This document shows positions 33,641 to 45,841 of a stretch of DNA of 64,000 nucleotides, in pieces. The stretch is from Lunularia cruciata (taxonomy: Eukaryota > Streptophyta > Marchantiopsida > Lunulariales > Lunulariaceae): positions 10,670,001-10,734,000 of the forward strand of contig OX419762.1 of NCBI GenBank assembly GCA_948567375.1. Reading direction: 5' to 3'. Positions within the stretch are counted from its first letter, which is position 1. Each line of letters starts with the position of its first letter. Both the position numbers and the translations under genes were made by a program. The notes under the pieces are model-generated. The model saw only the letters and a list, made by a program, of their open reading frames with translations, was not told the DNA's origin and ran no database searches.

Positions 33641-34240
33641 CCATTGCTCATCTCCATCATGATCATAGGCCCCAAATAACAAAACAACATTTGCATGTTT
33701 CTTTCCTGGCCTATCCTTAATGGTGTTGTCATACTCAGACAAGAGTATCATCCACCTTGCTAGTCTCCCTTCAACATTAGGCTTGTTGAAGATGTACTTC
33801 AAAGCCTTGTGATCTGTAAAAAATGGTGGTTTTCCCTCCAATCAAGTAGTGTCTAAACTTCTTGAGACCAAAGATCACTGCCAACCCTTCTCTCTTAGTG
33901 ACGGAGTAGTTCTTCTCTGTTGAAACCATCTGCCTACTAGCATAAGCTATTGGCTGATCATGCCCATCTTGGTCTAATTGACTAAGAGTGCATCTTATAG
34001 CTACATAAGAAGCATCATTGTAGAGGATGAAAGGCTTACTCCAATTAGGTTTAGCAAGAATTGGAGCTACAACAAGGGATTGCTTGAGTTCCTCAAAAGC
34101 TTTGAGAGCTCTCTTGTCTTCCAAAATCACCATGTAATCTACACCCTTCTTCATGCAGATGGTGAATGCATAAGCCTTGTTGAAAAATGAGAAGATGAAC
34201 CTCCTATAGTACCCAACCATCCCCAAGAATTGGTGTAACT
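33641..34240 (-). pseudogene. A4 RNase H region
   Basis: The minus strand shows KPFILYNDASYVAIRCTLSQ, PIAYASRQMVSTEKNYSVTK, KALKYIFNKPNVEGRLARWM and the tether to integrase. It is homologous to A3 27341-27935. Broken. Confidence 0.85.
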
Positions 34241-34874
34241 TTGTCAAGCTTGAAGGGAATGGAAGGTCTGAGATTTTCCTCACTTTCTTAGGATCAACTG
34301 CTATTCCATCCTTGGAGATGATGTGCCCTAAAAGTAGACCTTCTTCACATCCAAAAATGCATTTCTTTGGGTTGAGTGATGCATTTGCCTCATCCAAGCA
34401 TTGCAAGACTTTGATTAGGTACTCAAAGTGCTCCTCCTTGCTTCCATAGACACAAAAGTCATCAATGAAGTCTCTCACAAATTTTCCAATGAAAGGTTCA
34501 AATACCTTGTTCATGAACCATTGGAATGTGGCTAGAGCATTGCAAAGCCCAAAAGGCATGACCTTGAAAGCATAAGTTCTCCAAGGTGTGGTGAATGTGG
34601 TGAGCTATTAATGCTCTGGTGCAATCTTGATTTGGTTATATCCACTAAAACCATCTCCAAAACTATACTTCTCATGACCTGCAACCTCCTCCAAGATCTC
34701 ATCAATGAATGGTAATGTGTAGTAGTGCTTCTTGGTAACAACATTGAGCTTCTTGTAATCCACACATACTCGAAGCTTGCCATTCTTTTTCTTCACAATC
34801 ACAATTGGAGACACCCATTCTAAATTCTCCACCTCAAAGATAAATCTAGCCTCCTTGAGCTTATCAATCTCCAT
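34241..34874 (-). pseudogene. A4 reverse transcriptase region
   Basis: The minus strand shows VCVDYKKLNVV, GYNQIKIAPEH, MPFGLCNALATFQWF, VRDFIDDFCVYGSKEEHFEY and LLLGHIISKDGIAVDPKK. The F-I-D-D active-site form is intact here and seems to be the family A state. Broken elsewhere. Confidence 0.9.
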
Positions 34875-36344
34875 TTACATTTACTCTCACATCAATCTTG
34901 GAAGCATATTCACAAGCCTCCCATGGTGATGGCTTGGCATCCACCACCCCCATTGATACTGGAGCTTTTGCCTTCTTCTTCTTCTTGCTCCTTGTAGAAC
35001 TCAAACCACCTCTAAGCTCCTTTCTTAAGGTAGGGTTCAAAAAAATCAATTGGCCCACTATGATGTTAGCCTTATGACTACCAACATCCTCCAACACATT
35101 GTAGTTCTATTGTTGCTTTGAAATCAAGAAATCCTCCATCCCCAACTTCTTCCTTGGAGTCTTCGTTGTTGATGGTGTTGAGGTGCGAGTGCTCCTAGTA
35201 AACATAGGAGTATCCTTGCTTGGAGTAAATTCTTGAGAAGAGTGAACATCCTTTGCAAAACGAGCTCTCTTCTTCTCTTGTGCCAAAAGATCCAAATGAA
35301 GACCTTTGGAGTTTGAGCACTCTCCCTTCCCATACTTGCTCTCAACCATATCTATGGATGCTATCCCCTTACCTTTGTTGGGATTAGGAGCCACTTGGGT
35401 TTCATTACCTCTCTCTTTCCCTCTATTGGCTCCCTCATAACCCCTTCCTCCATAGTAAGTGGAATTTGGGTAATTCCTTTGGATATGGCCTCTTCCTACA
35501 CAACCAGAACAATTTCTATCATTGAAATTTTTGGCTGGTTGGCTTCCTCTATATGGACAGTTTCAATAACTCCTAGGCCCTCTCCCTACATTCTGATCTA
35601 CCTCTCTCTTCTCCCATAGTTGCACCACATTGATCTTGAGATCCGCAAGTTGTTTTGTGATGGTTTGAAATGGATCCTTTGGTAGAGGTGCAAGAAATGA
35701 AGCAACTACTACTTGTGGTCCAACCCTTGCCACCAAAGTATCAAAAGTTCCACCATACTTGTAGCCTTGAGGAGGATGCACAACCTCCTTCACCACCAAA
35801 TCACTCTCATCTCCTTCCAAACTCTCCTCCATATAAATTGCGATCTTGATAGCTTCAACCTTGGAAGAAGGCATCTCAACATGCTTCTAATTTGTGGTCT
35901 CAACCCTCCCACAAAATTCTTGGTGATCATGGCCCCTATGCCAATCATAGTAGTCTCCACATCATCCCCACCCTTCCTCAACACAATGTGACATCTGGAC
36001 TCTAACTTTTCTACTCTTTTCACATAGACTCTCACTTTCTCTCCATCTCCTTGCTTGGGAAAGGTAACCTCACTCATCATCTCATAACTCTCATCAGGAA
36101 GAAAGTTCTCAATGACTGCTGAAGTCAAAGTCTCCCAAGACTCCTCTTGCCCATCTCTTCTCTCTCTCTTTTGGTATTCTGACTCATACCATGTAAGTGC
36201 TGCATCTTCAAAGAAGTCTGGTAATAATGAGGCCCACTCATTCTTCCTCCTCTCATTTCTTCCTATGCAAGCTCTCTTGAAGTCTCTCACAAAGGCCTCC
36301 ACATCTTGTCCATCCTTGCGAAAGAAAATAGGAAGTTTCCCCAT
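34875..36344 (-). pseudogene. A4 gag and linker region
   Basis: Gag starts at 36344 on the minus strand (MGKLPIFFRKDGQDVEAFVR) with LLPDFFEDAALTWYES. The arginine-rich segment and second zinc knuckle lie near 35480-35600, and the linker with KLGMEDFLISKQQ near 35107. The protease motif seen in A2 and A3 was not found before RT. Broken. Confidence 0.85.
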
Positions 36345-36610
36345 CTTAACCTCTCACTATTTTTCTTTTCTCTCAATTTCTCTCTTTTCTTTTCTCTCAC
36401 TCTATAACTAATAGAGTATATATAGGACTAACGCCATTTGAGAGTAATCCACCCTAGGGAACACAAAATGTTTAGGTTGCTCCAAGATTTCTATAGCAAC
36501 ATCAAATCCTAGAGTGCATATTAATCAAACCCTCATGGATAGTTTATCCATAAGTTGAAAGATTATCTCTATCACTAATCTTGAGAACTAGCTGATGGAG
36601 GTGGTAGTAT

Positions 36611-37047
36611 TTATGTAGCTATACTAATACTTTCTCCAAGATCCTTCACCAAAGTCTCCAAAAGTGCTTTTACTCCACTACACTCATGTCCTTTTGGAAG
36701 TCCTTCAACTCCACAAACTTCACACAACTCCTTGGTCTTAGATCTTCTCCCTCCCAATCTTGGTGAAGAAGGTCCAACATGCAAACCCAAGTCAAGTAAG
36801 CCTCTCCTTTCCCTCAATATCTTGCTCTCAAATTTAATGGACATGAACTTGCCTTATTTCCCTTTTCTCCACATAGAAAGCACTTAGACTCACTCTTTCC
36901 TCCAAGTGGTGTAGGTTTTTGGATCTTCTCAACACTCTCTTCAAATTCTATTGTAAACTCTCTTTTCCTCAAATCCACCCCTACAATCACCTCAAACCCT
37001 TGGGAAACCTTGCATAGTCTCAATTTCCACTCTTGATGACCCTCCAT
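36611..37047 (-). pseudogene. A4 upstream CCHC-knuckle ORF
   Basis: The minus strand from 37047 starts MEGHQEWKLRLCKVSQGFEV and includes TPLGGKSESKCFLCGEKGNK, the third copy of the ORF seen in A2 and A3. It lies upstream of gag in the same relative place, so the arrangement belongs to the family and not to one copy. Confidence 0.7.
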
Positions 37048-37599
37048 GTTCCCAAGATGAATCTAAACACTCAAACATGCTTTTTGTTGATCTCAAACTC
37101 CTCATGCATGAGATCTCCACTTTGCAGAATTGACCCTTCCTCATAATGTCACTCAAATCTCTCAACCAATATGTCACAGTCCTATGAAATCTTGCACACT
37201 TGATCACAACTCCAGGGCGTCCCTCTTTGCAAAATTTTAGATCTTTTGGCCATTTGGCCTAGAGCCATTTGGCCTAGAGATCTTTCTATTCAACACATAT
37301 ATTTTAGATTTGGTCTAAAAACCACCCCTTCACTTCAAAAGCTCATAACTCCCTACAAAATAATGATCTCTCTCTAATTTTTATGTCAAAAGGTAGAATA
37401 GCTTGCACAAAATTCTCTTGAAAATTTTCAAAAAAATCTACTACAAATTGAAGAAATAGCAGACTCTGTACAATTTTCTAGAGAGCATGCAATTGCGGGA
37501 GCAATTTACCCTATCAACTTTCAAAAATTCTAGCCTAATGTGCATATAAGCTCTCACAATAATTCCAAGTATGATAATTGAAAGACAAACCAAGCTATC

Positions 37600-39516
37600 T
37601 GTGACAACCAGGCAAATATCACTTTTGTGGTAATCGGGTAAGTAAAGTTCGTTCGCGTAGAGATACGAGTCAGAAATGTCCAAATATGAAGCAAAGTAAC
37701 AATTTCAATTCTTCTTGAGTTCTTCTTTAGTCTCTCAGGTAGAAACCACACCCAGAAGAGAGTAACAAGCATTGACTCGCAGTCTTGTCACAAATTCACA
37801 CTCCTTAATCACAACTCCATCAATTATTTCCAAACAATCTTGATTGTGATGATTCAAGCTCTCCCGAAAATGGCACTTCACTACAAAACGACTTCACCTC
37901 AGAATTGTGTTCCACCCTTCCACTGAAGGCACAACTTCCTCGATTGAAATTGCTTCACATGAACTTCGCTCTGCACTCACAAATGCAGAATACTACCAAC
38001 ACTACAATTCCTCTCAGATCTGTCAAGGCATTGCTTTGATTGCACTTCACTCACGATCAAACACACAGAACAAAGATCAAGGCTGTGGAATCCAACATCC
38101 AACAAGCACTCTGACTTGCACTTCGAATTTCTCCAAACACTCACAAATACAATTACAAAGTTGATACTTGGAATCAAGCTCAAGCGACGAGCACTGCTTC
38201 ACCGCACTTTGCTTTATCTATTCTCAAAAATAATGAGCACTGAAGAACAATTTCCTGCAAATGCCACTCTTAAATAGTGAAGCAATCGACAGTTCTAACA
38301 ACTATACCGTTTCTACAACAACTGTTCTAACCTGCAGATCCAAAATGACAATGCACCTCTTCATATCTGCCCCTTCAAATCTCAAATCGGTCACTAATCC
38401 GATCCGATGTCTACTTTTTCCTCGGCTTTCAACCCTGAACCCGAAGTAATCTTACTTCCTACTACATTTTCCTTGGGTTTCAGATCTCCCACATCTTCTA
38501 CTTGATCCAGCAATTCTCTTTCCTGATCTGAAATTGCACTAGTGGGTAATTTATCTAACTCCTCATCCTTCGACCCACTCTTCTCTAATGTCTCTGAAGG
38601 CAACTCTGAAGACATTTGGATCCTGATGTTATCTACTTCGGGTTTTACTATTATCAATTCTTTTACTAATTCTGTTATGTCATCATCAAGAATTGTAATT
38701 GAAAGCATGAATACACTATCTACATATTCAATTTGTAACACACTTTCCCCTAATCACTCATGTTACTAACCCGAAGACACTTATTGTCTGATCCTGCACT
38801 TCGGGTTTATTCACTACTGTTACTTCTTCTTCAATTCATGTTTCATCTTCAATCTGAACTGAAATTGAAGGCATGGGTATCCTAAATATCTTCTTTCCAT
38901 ACTCTAACTTCCTCTGATCCCTCCGGCAAAACTCCCAAAAACATCTTCACTACACTCCAAGGTCCGGCTACCTCTGATTTAGTCATCTTCATCTTGAGGC
39001 AAAGTCTTTAGACCCAAAGTCATATAAACCCAAAGTACGAAGTATGAAGTCCGAAGTACGAAGTCACATTGACCCGAAGACACTTTGACCCAAAGTACAT
39101 CTACTCTCAAAACTTCAAATGCTTGTAACTTCTTCTACACACATCCAAAGTTTGCGACTTTGGTGGCAATGGAAAGCCCTGAACGAGACGTTTTCAACGA
39201 GATATAACATGCTTGATTTAGAGTTGTGGTCACTGAGATATAGCCCCCGCAAGAATCTTGACCTGTAACCTTCCATTGCTCCTTTGGGTTTGCCCTCCTT
39301 AACGTCTGATCCGAGTTTTTCCCTCCTCTGACACAAAGTAAGCTTCTTCGGGTCTGATCCAAACTGAGCCCTTCTTCCTCTTACACGAAATTGACTTCCT
39401 CGAGTTTGATCAAAACACAAGTTTACACTCATTTCTTCTCCATTTGGTTTCAATTTGGTTTCAGCAAGGCATTTCTTCTTCTAAACTCGTCCAAAATGAA
39501 AAATGTGTGTACCACA
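37600..39516 (-). repeat. Family B unit B3 (short form, -), lone, with target duplication
   Basis: A complete 1917-bp B unit in minus orientation runs from TGTGACAACC to GTACCACA. It is flanked by the perfect five-base repeat ctatc (37595-37599 and 39517-39521) and splits A4's leader. It carries a minus-strand open frame of 115 codons (38394-38741). The acttcgggt-like repeats lie at about 38995-39110. TG...CA ends and a 5-bp duplication fit a lone LTR of a second retroelement family. Confidence 0.95.
38394..38741 (-). pseudogene. B3 acidic coding tail
   Basis: The 115-codon frame includes LSITILDDDITELVKELIIV and KDEELDKLPTSAISDQEREL. Related fragments occur in B1 (about 10440-10740), B2 (about 21060-21390), B6 (45372-45746), B7 (60035-60226) and B4. 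In long B forms the same sequence is the end of a longer coiled-coil coding region. It is acidic, low in cysteine, and has no recognised domain. Confidence 0.6.
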
Positions 39517-39837
39517 CTATCATGTGTATAAATTTCAAGTTCAGATCTCCAACTTGAGATTTTGCCCAAAATTACCTTAATCCCCAAAATCTACAATCCA
39601 CCTCACACAATCTCTCCAAATTCTCTCATGTGTACAAGATGTACAAAATCACTTCAAACACATCATAATGAACAACAGGGTATATAAATAGATTTTGGTT
39701 CTCTAACATAAGTTCAGCCCTCTACTCTCCTAATGTTCTCTCCAAGTGAGCTCTCATAGCCTCCTTCTGCCTAATGTTGAATTGAACGCGTAACATCATC
39801 TTGCCTTTTAGAGAGGTCTCGATAATGGAACCAAAAT

Positions 39838-40529
39838 TGTGAGCCGGCTTGTCTCTCACTCAGGATGAACATGTGATGGCTATTATGGTAGCGCACCATG
39901 GACTAAGAAGGCAAGGAACTTCAACTCCATCATACTCCTCCAAGGCTAACACTCAAAGACTCAAGACATTGCTCACTAGAGAACTCAATGAGAGAGAGAT
40001 AGTTGCAAATGAAAAGATGATGAGTACCTCCTCACCCCTTGTTTGTATACTTGTGAAATAGTTACGTACCAAAGTTACTAATTACTGGAGTAATTCAAAT
40101 TACTAGGCTAAAAGTCAAGTAAAGTTGAAAAGTAGAAAGGAACATCCATTCACATGGACATATTCCCCTAAGCATGTGATCTTATTTTGACCCAACCACT
40201 AAGTCAAGGATTCCTTCACATGGGCTATCCTTGGACTAAAGAAGAATCCGAAACAAAAAAGCTTGCGGGCCCAAGAGTTCTCAACTCTTTCCTCAAAGCC
40301 AAACACCTAGGAACAATACCAAGTCAACACACTAAAATCCAAAATAGTGGTGCTCATCTTTTCCACTTACTCTAAAGTAAGGCCTCATTTATCTTAGCTA
40401 TGACTTACTTTAGCTAATCATGACTAATGTAGAACCATCCTTTATCTATATATAAATAATATCTCTCAAGTACTTGTAATATCAAGTTAAATATCACAAT
40501 ACCACACACATGCACAAATGGGTGTTACA
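39838..40529 (-). repeat. A4 5' LTR
   Basis: A full minus-oriented A LTR of 692 bp runs from TGTGAGCCGG to GGGTGTTACA, with the TATA region near 40045. The word tggaaccaaaa just outside its left end is the reverse of the family's primer-site region, which marks it as the 5' LTR. Confidence 0.95.
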
Positions 40530-40839
40530 GCACCAACCAAGAAGGTACACTTGACATGAACAATTACTTCATGTGGGGCTATACAAGATAGCAATAGGAG
40601 TAAAACATGCATTAGGCATGAGTTCCAACTGAGTTTCGACTTAAGTATAATTGAGATTCAAAGACGTATAAAATCAAAACTTGGCTGAGGGAATTCCACA
40701 ATGTTGCATCAAAGTTATCCTATGAGTGTTTGTAATCCATTCGATTTGGATAGAGTTGTGAGCCAAGTTGTTGGATTGCTGTGCGTGAAGCTAAGTGAGA
40801 AAGTTTAAATCACTATGTTGTTCAAGGAAGGACGTTTGG

Positions 40840-42784
40840 TTTTTGGCCATCTTAGTCCAAAACCTGGTGATTAAATTGTTTGACATAGTGGCCCAATTTG
40901 AAGTCTTGAGCTGACTTTGAATCACTTTTTTGGCATCAAACCAAAATTTAAGTTTTATTGGATTTATGACAGAAATTTCTATGAGTAGATGTGAGGAAAG
41001 TCTGAGCAAGGAAGGAAAGAGAGGAAAACCAACCCAATAGACTGAAGCTGATTGGAGGTTAGTTCTAGGATGTGATACTTGAGAGCATACATGGATCACC
41101 TTTAATTGAACTTTTGATTCTATAGAAGAAATGGAGGAACTGAAGGCATCCTTCAATGAACCTTGCAAGAAGAATGGATATAAGGTAGATACTAATGAGG
41201 GGGAGTATTGTTGGCATAGTGATAGTTGTGATGAAGCTAGAGTGAACAACCTATGTGACAAAGCAATATGTGATGTTCTTTCACCTCATGTTTGCACGAG
41301 AGTGTAAACTGGGAAGGTGTTTCTACCAATGATGTTGGGCTAGTGGAAGATGGATCTGCCATCACACTACTTTGTACTTTTTGTGGCATATTATTATTTG
41401 AAGTTGGACCTACTCACCCCCTAGGAGGGACATCAGATGTTGTCACCTTTGTATTTGGACCTACAACGGGTTGCAGGTCAGGAGGAGAATTGGTACATGA
41501 GGAAAGTCAAAGAGAGGGACCAATACTTTGCCAAGATGGGATAAGAGATGACACTTATAGTCTCCATGGGTTTAGCTACCCTAACCCAAGAAGAGAAGCT
41601 GACCCAAGGAGCTGTCTCCTTGGCAAAGAGAAGAACTACTTGACACTTGAACCCATGTCAAGCCATGGTAGTGGTCGAACTATCATCAAGAGCTGAAGAA
41701 GAAGAAGAAATGGAGTCCAACTTGGAGGACCTTGAAGAAGAGCTGACTCTTAAGAGCAAAGAGTCAAGCAATGACAGCAAAGGAGAGCCCAAGGTCCAAC
41801 AACCGATTGAAGAAGTAGCAAACAAAGGATTGGATTGAGAATTTCATGAGGAGATTGAGCACATGGAGTATGGTGATGCCTCATGCATGGACCTGGTAGA
41901 AGGCAACATTTTGGAGGAGAAGGAAGAAGAGCCAAAGATGGTATTCCAATGAGGAATACAATCTTGTCAAATTTCCAAGGCAGTTCATGCCGGGCCAAGT
42001 GGACTTGAGGAGAAGGAAGAGAGTTTGGAGGAGATGAGCTTGAAGGTACAAATATCCCAACTTTGGGCTAAGGCACAAGCAATCATGTGGGATGACAAAG
42101 GAGGACCAGAGAAAAATTCTTTTAAAGGAGTCAATTATCTGTCAAGTGTTGTCTATCCTTTGTTAGTACATTTGCAAGAGTAGATGCAAGAAGCAGAGGA
42201 GCATCCGGATGTGAAGAACCAGCCTCAAATGGTGTGGGTGTTGAGTGTAGAAGTACTACATTTGAAGGTGATGTTGGTTCAAATTACACACAAAGAGAAG
42301 GTACTTTGGGTTGATGCTATAGTACAACAACAAAGCTTAATTGACTTGTAGGGTAGTTTTGAGCAATATGGCCATTACTCGGAGTGTTAGAAGGAAGAAT
42401 TGGCAAAGCAAAAGGAGGCAATTGAAAGGTTGAAGGAGGAGTTGGAGGGAGTCCAGACCAATCTGAGACATGATACCACACAAGTTCATCTACAAGAATA
42501 TAGTATGGTGGAATTATTATGAGTCATTGTAGAGACGGAGCAAGCTTGGTAGAAAGAAATAGCAAGCTAAGCTTGGGAAGAACAACATCGTCATGATCTT
42601 GTCATGCAATGCTGAAGTGGAAAGGAAGAAGATGGAGGAGAGTCATGGTGAAGAATTGTAGCAACTTTAGCTATAGCTGGAAGAAGAGGTGACAAAAAGA
42701 GCATCACACTCAATGAAGGAAGGTTTGGGTTTGTAGAGTAAAGCCACCATACAATTCAATGCAATGCTCAGTATTGGAGTTGAA
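40840..42784 (+). pseudogene. B5 gag-like and coiled-coil coding region
   Basis: The + strand keeps the family B globular part (DWRLVLG and EPCKKNGYKVDTN near 41040-41200). An acidic region follows at 41647-41838 (LEDLEEELTLKSKESSNDSK), then coiled-coil wording near 42390-42470 (EAIERLKEELEGVQTNLR). The order is the same in B6 and B7. No known domain can be named. Confidence 0.55.
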
Positions 42785-43255
42785 TGTAGTACCCAAATTT
42801 TTGTTTTTCTTATTTATGAAGAAGTGTACATACAAGGTTGTATTGTGCATGTATGACATTAGAAGGTGAAGAATGGTGTCTTTGGGTTGTAACTTGAGGT
42901 AAAGTGACTTTGTTCACAAGATGAAGTATTTGGATTGGTCCTATCAGCATTCAATCCAAAGTAAGGAGACTTTGTCCTGGAGGTGCTCAACCCAAGGCGA
43001 GGACAGTGTAACAACTTTCCTTTGGGGTTGGACATTCAAGAAGGTATTGCACATAAAAATGGCTGGCCTATGAGTGACAGGAGCATGCAAGAGGTGTGAT
43101 TTCTTGGTAGAAAATCAAAGTGAAGAAAGATTGAGGAGGCACGACACTATAAAATTCAGGATAGAGACGAAGAGATGACAAGTAATTTCCCATTGCCATT
43201 AAGGCTTGGTCCTGAGGGAGATTAAGGAAAAGGGAGTGTAGTAAGAGACGCACTT

Positions 43256-44085
43256 GTGCATCAAGAGGAAGTCAAGAGAGTTAGTCTGGGAGTCGGGCGG
43301 AAGAATAGTCACCAACCCCGAGTGGAGGAGAGTAAGATGGGAGGTGGAAAGAAGAACTCGGAATTTGCAGTAAGAAATCATGCAATTTGGAGGCTAGATG
43401 TGATTGCAAGAATTGAAGTCTTGAGCAAGCTTTGGACACATTTTTGGCATGGAACTGGAACTTTAGTTTCCTAGGTTTCATGATCGAGATCATTGAGAGT
43501 AAATGTCTTGATGGACCCAAGGTAGAGGGTAAGAAAGGAAATCCGGCTCGATGGATAGAGTTGGATTGGAGGTTAGTACTCAGAAGAGAGGCGGGTGAGG
43601 AGCAAGGAGCCACCTTCTTGGGAAGAGGAAAGGTAGCTGAAGAAACCCAAGAGGTGCAAGACGCCTTTTCTTCAAAATGCACAAAGAATGGTTATAAAGT
43701 TGAGAGTTACAAGGACCTTGTGATGAGAGGCATCATAGGAGCAATGATTGCTATCTTCAAGCCGGAGTGAACCACTTATGTGATGAAACATCAAGCGATG
43801 TTTCTCCATAAGATGTTTGCAGGAGAACCTATCAATTGGGCAAAGTGCTTCCATCAGCGCATGAGACAAATGGTGTGGAATTTGTAAGACAAGTTGCCTC
43901 CACACTACATTGTGCCATTTGCAACCAACTTCTATTTGGGATTAAATTTGCTGAATGTGGTGGAACGACACAAGATGGTGTCGCACTTCTATCCTGACTT
44001 AAGAAGAGATGCTAATACGGAGGAGAAACAATACATTCTATAGATCAAAAGCAGTGACAAGTACTACACATAGACGGGGCAGAGC
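43256..44085 (+). pseudogene. B6 globular gag-like region
   Basis: The best open piece, 43432-43770, includes NFSFLGFMIEIIESKCLDG, WIELDWRLVLRREAG and FSSKCTKNGYKVESYKDLVM. Downstream wording includes GEPINWAKCFHQRM and PPHYIVPFATNFYLGLNLL (about 43825-43955). The same blocks recur in B5, B7 and B8, so the region was once coding. The PINWAK-type block recalls plant transposon or gag-like proteins, but I cannot assign a family. Confidence 0.6.
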
Positions 44086-44090
44086 GGCAT

Positions 44091-45746
44091 TTGGCAATGA
44101 ATGCTCCAAAGTCAAAGAAGAGGAGTCAACCAAAAGAAGAAGTAGCGGTGATGAGACCTTGGAAGACCAAGAAAGTAAACCCAAGGGAAGGACCTAGTGG
44201 TAATCATGTCATTGGGAGAAGAATCAGAAGGGGAAGCCAAGTACAAGTCAGAAGATTTGGAGAGAGAGGAAGAACCTGAACTCACATTGCAAGTGGTGAA
44301 GCAAGTAGTGAGAGTGCAGATGGAATGGAGATGCAGCCGGTACCAGAGGAAGAAGAGGGAAAGCTGGAGATGGCATAAGACAATAATCCAAAGTCAGAAT
44401 ATGAAGTTCTAGAGAAGGAGGAGAAGAGGTGATCATTTAGAGAGGTGTTTGTTCCAAAGGAAAAATGGCATGTGAGGCGGGGCTGAGTAGAAGAAGAGAG
44501 ATGGAGAGTGGAAGTTCAAGGAGCAAAGAATCCTTTCAAATAAGGCGATTATGGTTGAGAAGAAGAGTGTTAGGCAAAGAAGAAGTGTAGAAGGAGAAAA
44601 GTCCAAAGGAAAAAGTGAATCAGAGCAGAGGAGTGGAGTATCTATAGGAGATTGTATGCTCGTTGCTAATAAAGCTGGAGGAGAAGAAGAAAGAGATGCA
44701 ATCAGAGTGTCCGGAAGTAAAGACTTTGTTGCGGGTGTTGGTGAAGTTAGAAGAAGAGAACTCGGAGTTGAAGAAGAGCATAACCCAAGGAGAGGAGCAA
44801 AAGGAAGTATTACGAGTAGATGCAGTAGTACAGAATCAAGTGATTGAGAACTTGAAGAGAGAGGTGGGAAGTAAAGAGAGAGTAATAGAGTAGAATGTCA
44901 TAGCAAGAGAAAGGCAAATAGCTGAGTATGAAATCTTGAAACAATAGTTTGCTGATTCACGATTAGAAATCATCCATGCTATGGCAAGAGTAGCAGAGAA
45001 GGAGCAAGAGCTTGATAGAGTGATGCAAAGTGTAGAAGAGAAGAAGTAGCTCTAGCAAAGAGAGTTGACTGTGAGATATAGAGAGGAAGAAATATTGAGG
45101 GAGTTACTTTGTAGTATGGAAGAGAGGATTGTTCAGAAGGAGAAGGAGATTGTGAAGGCCAAATTGGAGTCAAAACTGGTGATGTATAGGAAGATTGGCA
45201 GGCAGATCGGGAATGTGAGAGAAGGATGAGGCTCAAGCCACTGAAGGAGATCATAGTAAAGATGAATGTGATGTTGAGTATAGAGGCCAATGTAAGGATT
45301 GAAGAAACACAATTGCACAAGTTAAAGTTGTTGGTGCATGAGATGAGGAGAAGAAATGCAAAGGATAAAGATTGAATGCTTTGCTTATTAGTCTTAGAAC
45401 TCATGTAGATAGGAAGATATCGAAGGTGGAAGACAATATCATGATTAGATTAGATTTAGTTAAGTTAGAGATAGATAAACTTCAGAAGGATGTCAAAGTG
45501 AAGCTTGAAGTAGATGAGATAGGAGTACAAACATCTTTGGATTTGCCATTGGAGATATTAGAGCAAGGTGGGTTGCAGGGAGAAGATGTATGTAGATTGC
45601 CTATGATGGGTCAGTGTGAAAAAGTGTTGAAATTGGTAGAAGACTTAGTAGTTGGTAAACTCAAGGATAGAGTAGTCTATGAGGTTACTTTGAGATTAAA
45701 GGCCGGAAGAAGTAGACATCGGAGTAGAAATAATTTTGAGATATAA
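44091..45746 (+). pseudogene. B6 acidic and coiled-coil region
   Basis: Open pieces include 44663-44893 (LVKLEEENSELKKSITQGEE and VIENLKREVGSKERVIE) and 45372-45746 (HVDRKISKVEDNIMIRLDLV, then QTSLDLPLEILEQGG). Heptad-like leucine spacing points to a long coiled coil. The frame reaches almost to the promoter-like part of the unit. Such a coil could drive self-assembly, but this is inference. Confidence 0.6.
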
Positions 45747-45841
45747 AGAGGCAAATATGAAGAGGTGCATTGTCAGTTTGGATCTACAGGATAGAAGAGT
45801 TGTTGTAGAATGGTATAGTTGTTAATAATTGTCAATTGCTT

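Larger units (their letters stand above)
31969..40529 (-). mobile_element. Element A4: family A gypsy element (-), holding a lone B unit
   Basis: A4 reads right to left: 5' LTR (39838-40529), primer-site-like word (about 39815-39833), leader, CCHC ORF, gag, linker, RT, RNase H, integrase and a partial 3' LTR (31969-32309). The B3 unit lies in its leader (37600-39516) with a perfect ctatc duplication. Over the 341 bp both LTRs share, about 14 positions differ by eye (about 4%), an age close to A3. It is more broken than A3, with a dozen or more breaks. Confidence 0.95.

Noticed and set aside
17692-40529. Repeated A LTR copies as a CRISPR-like or satellite array
   Set aside because: The copies are about 680 bp, in both orientations, and tied to gypsy internal regions. 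No short regular repeat-spacer pattern exists.
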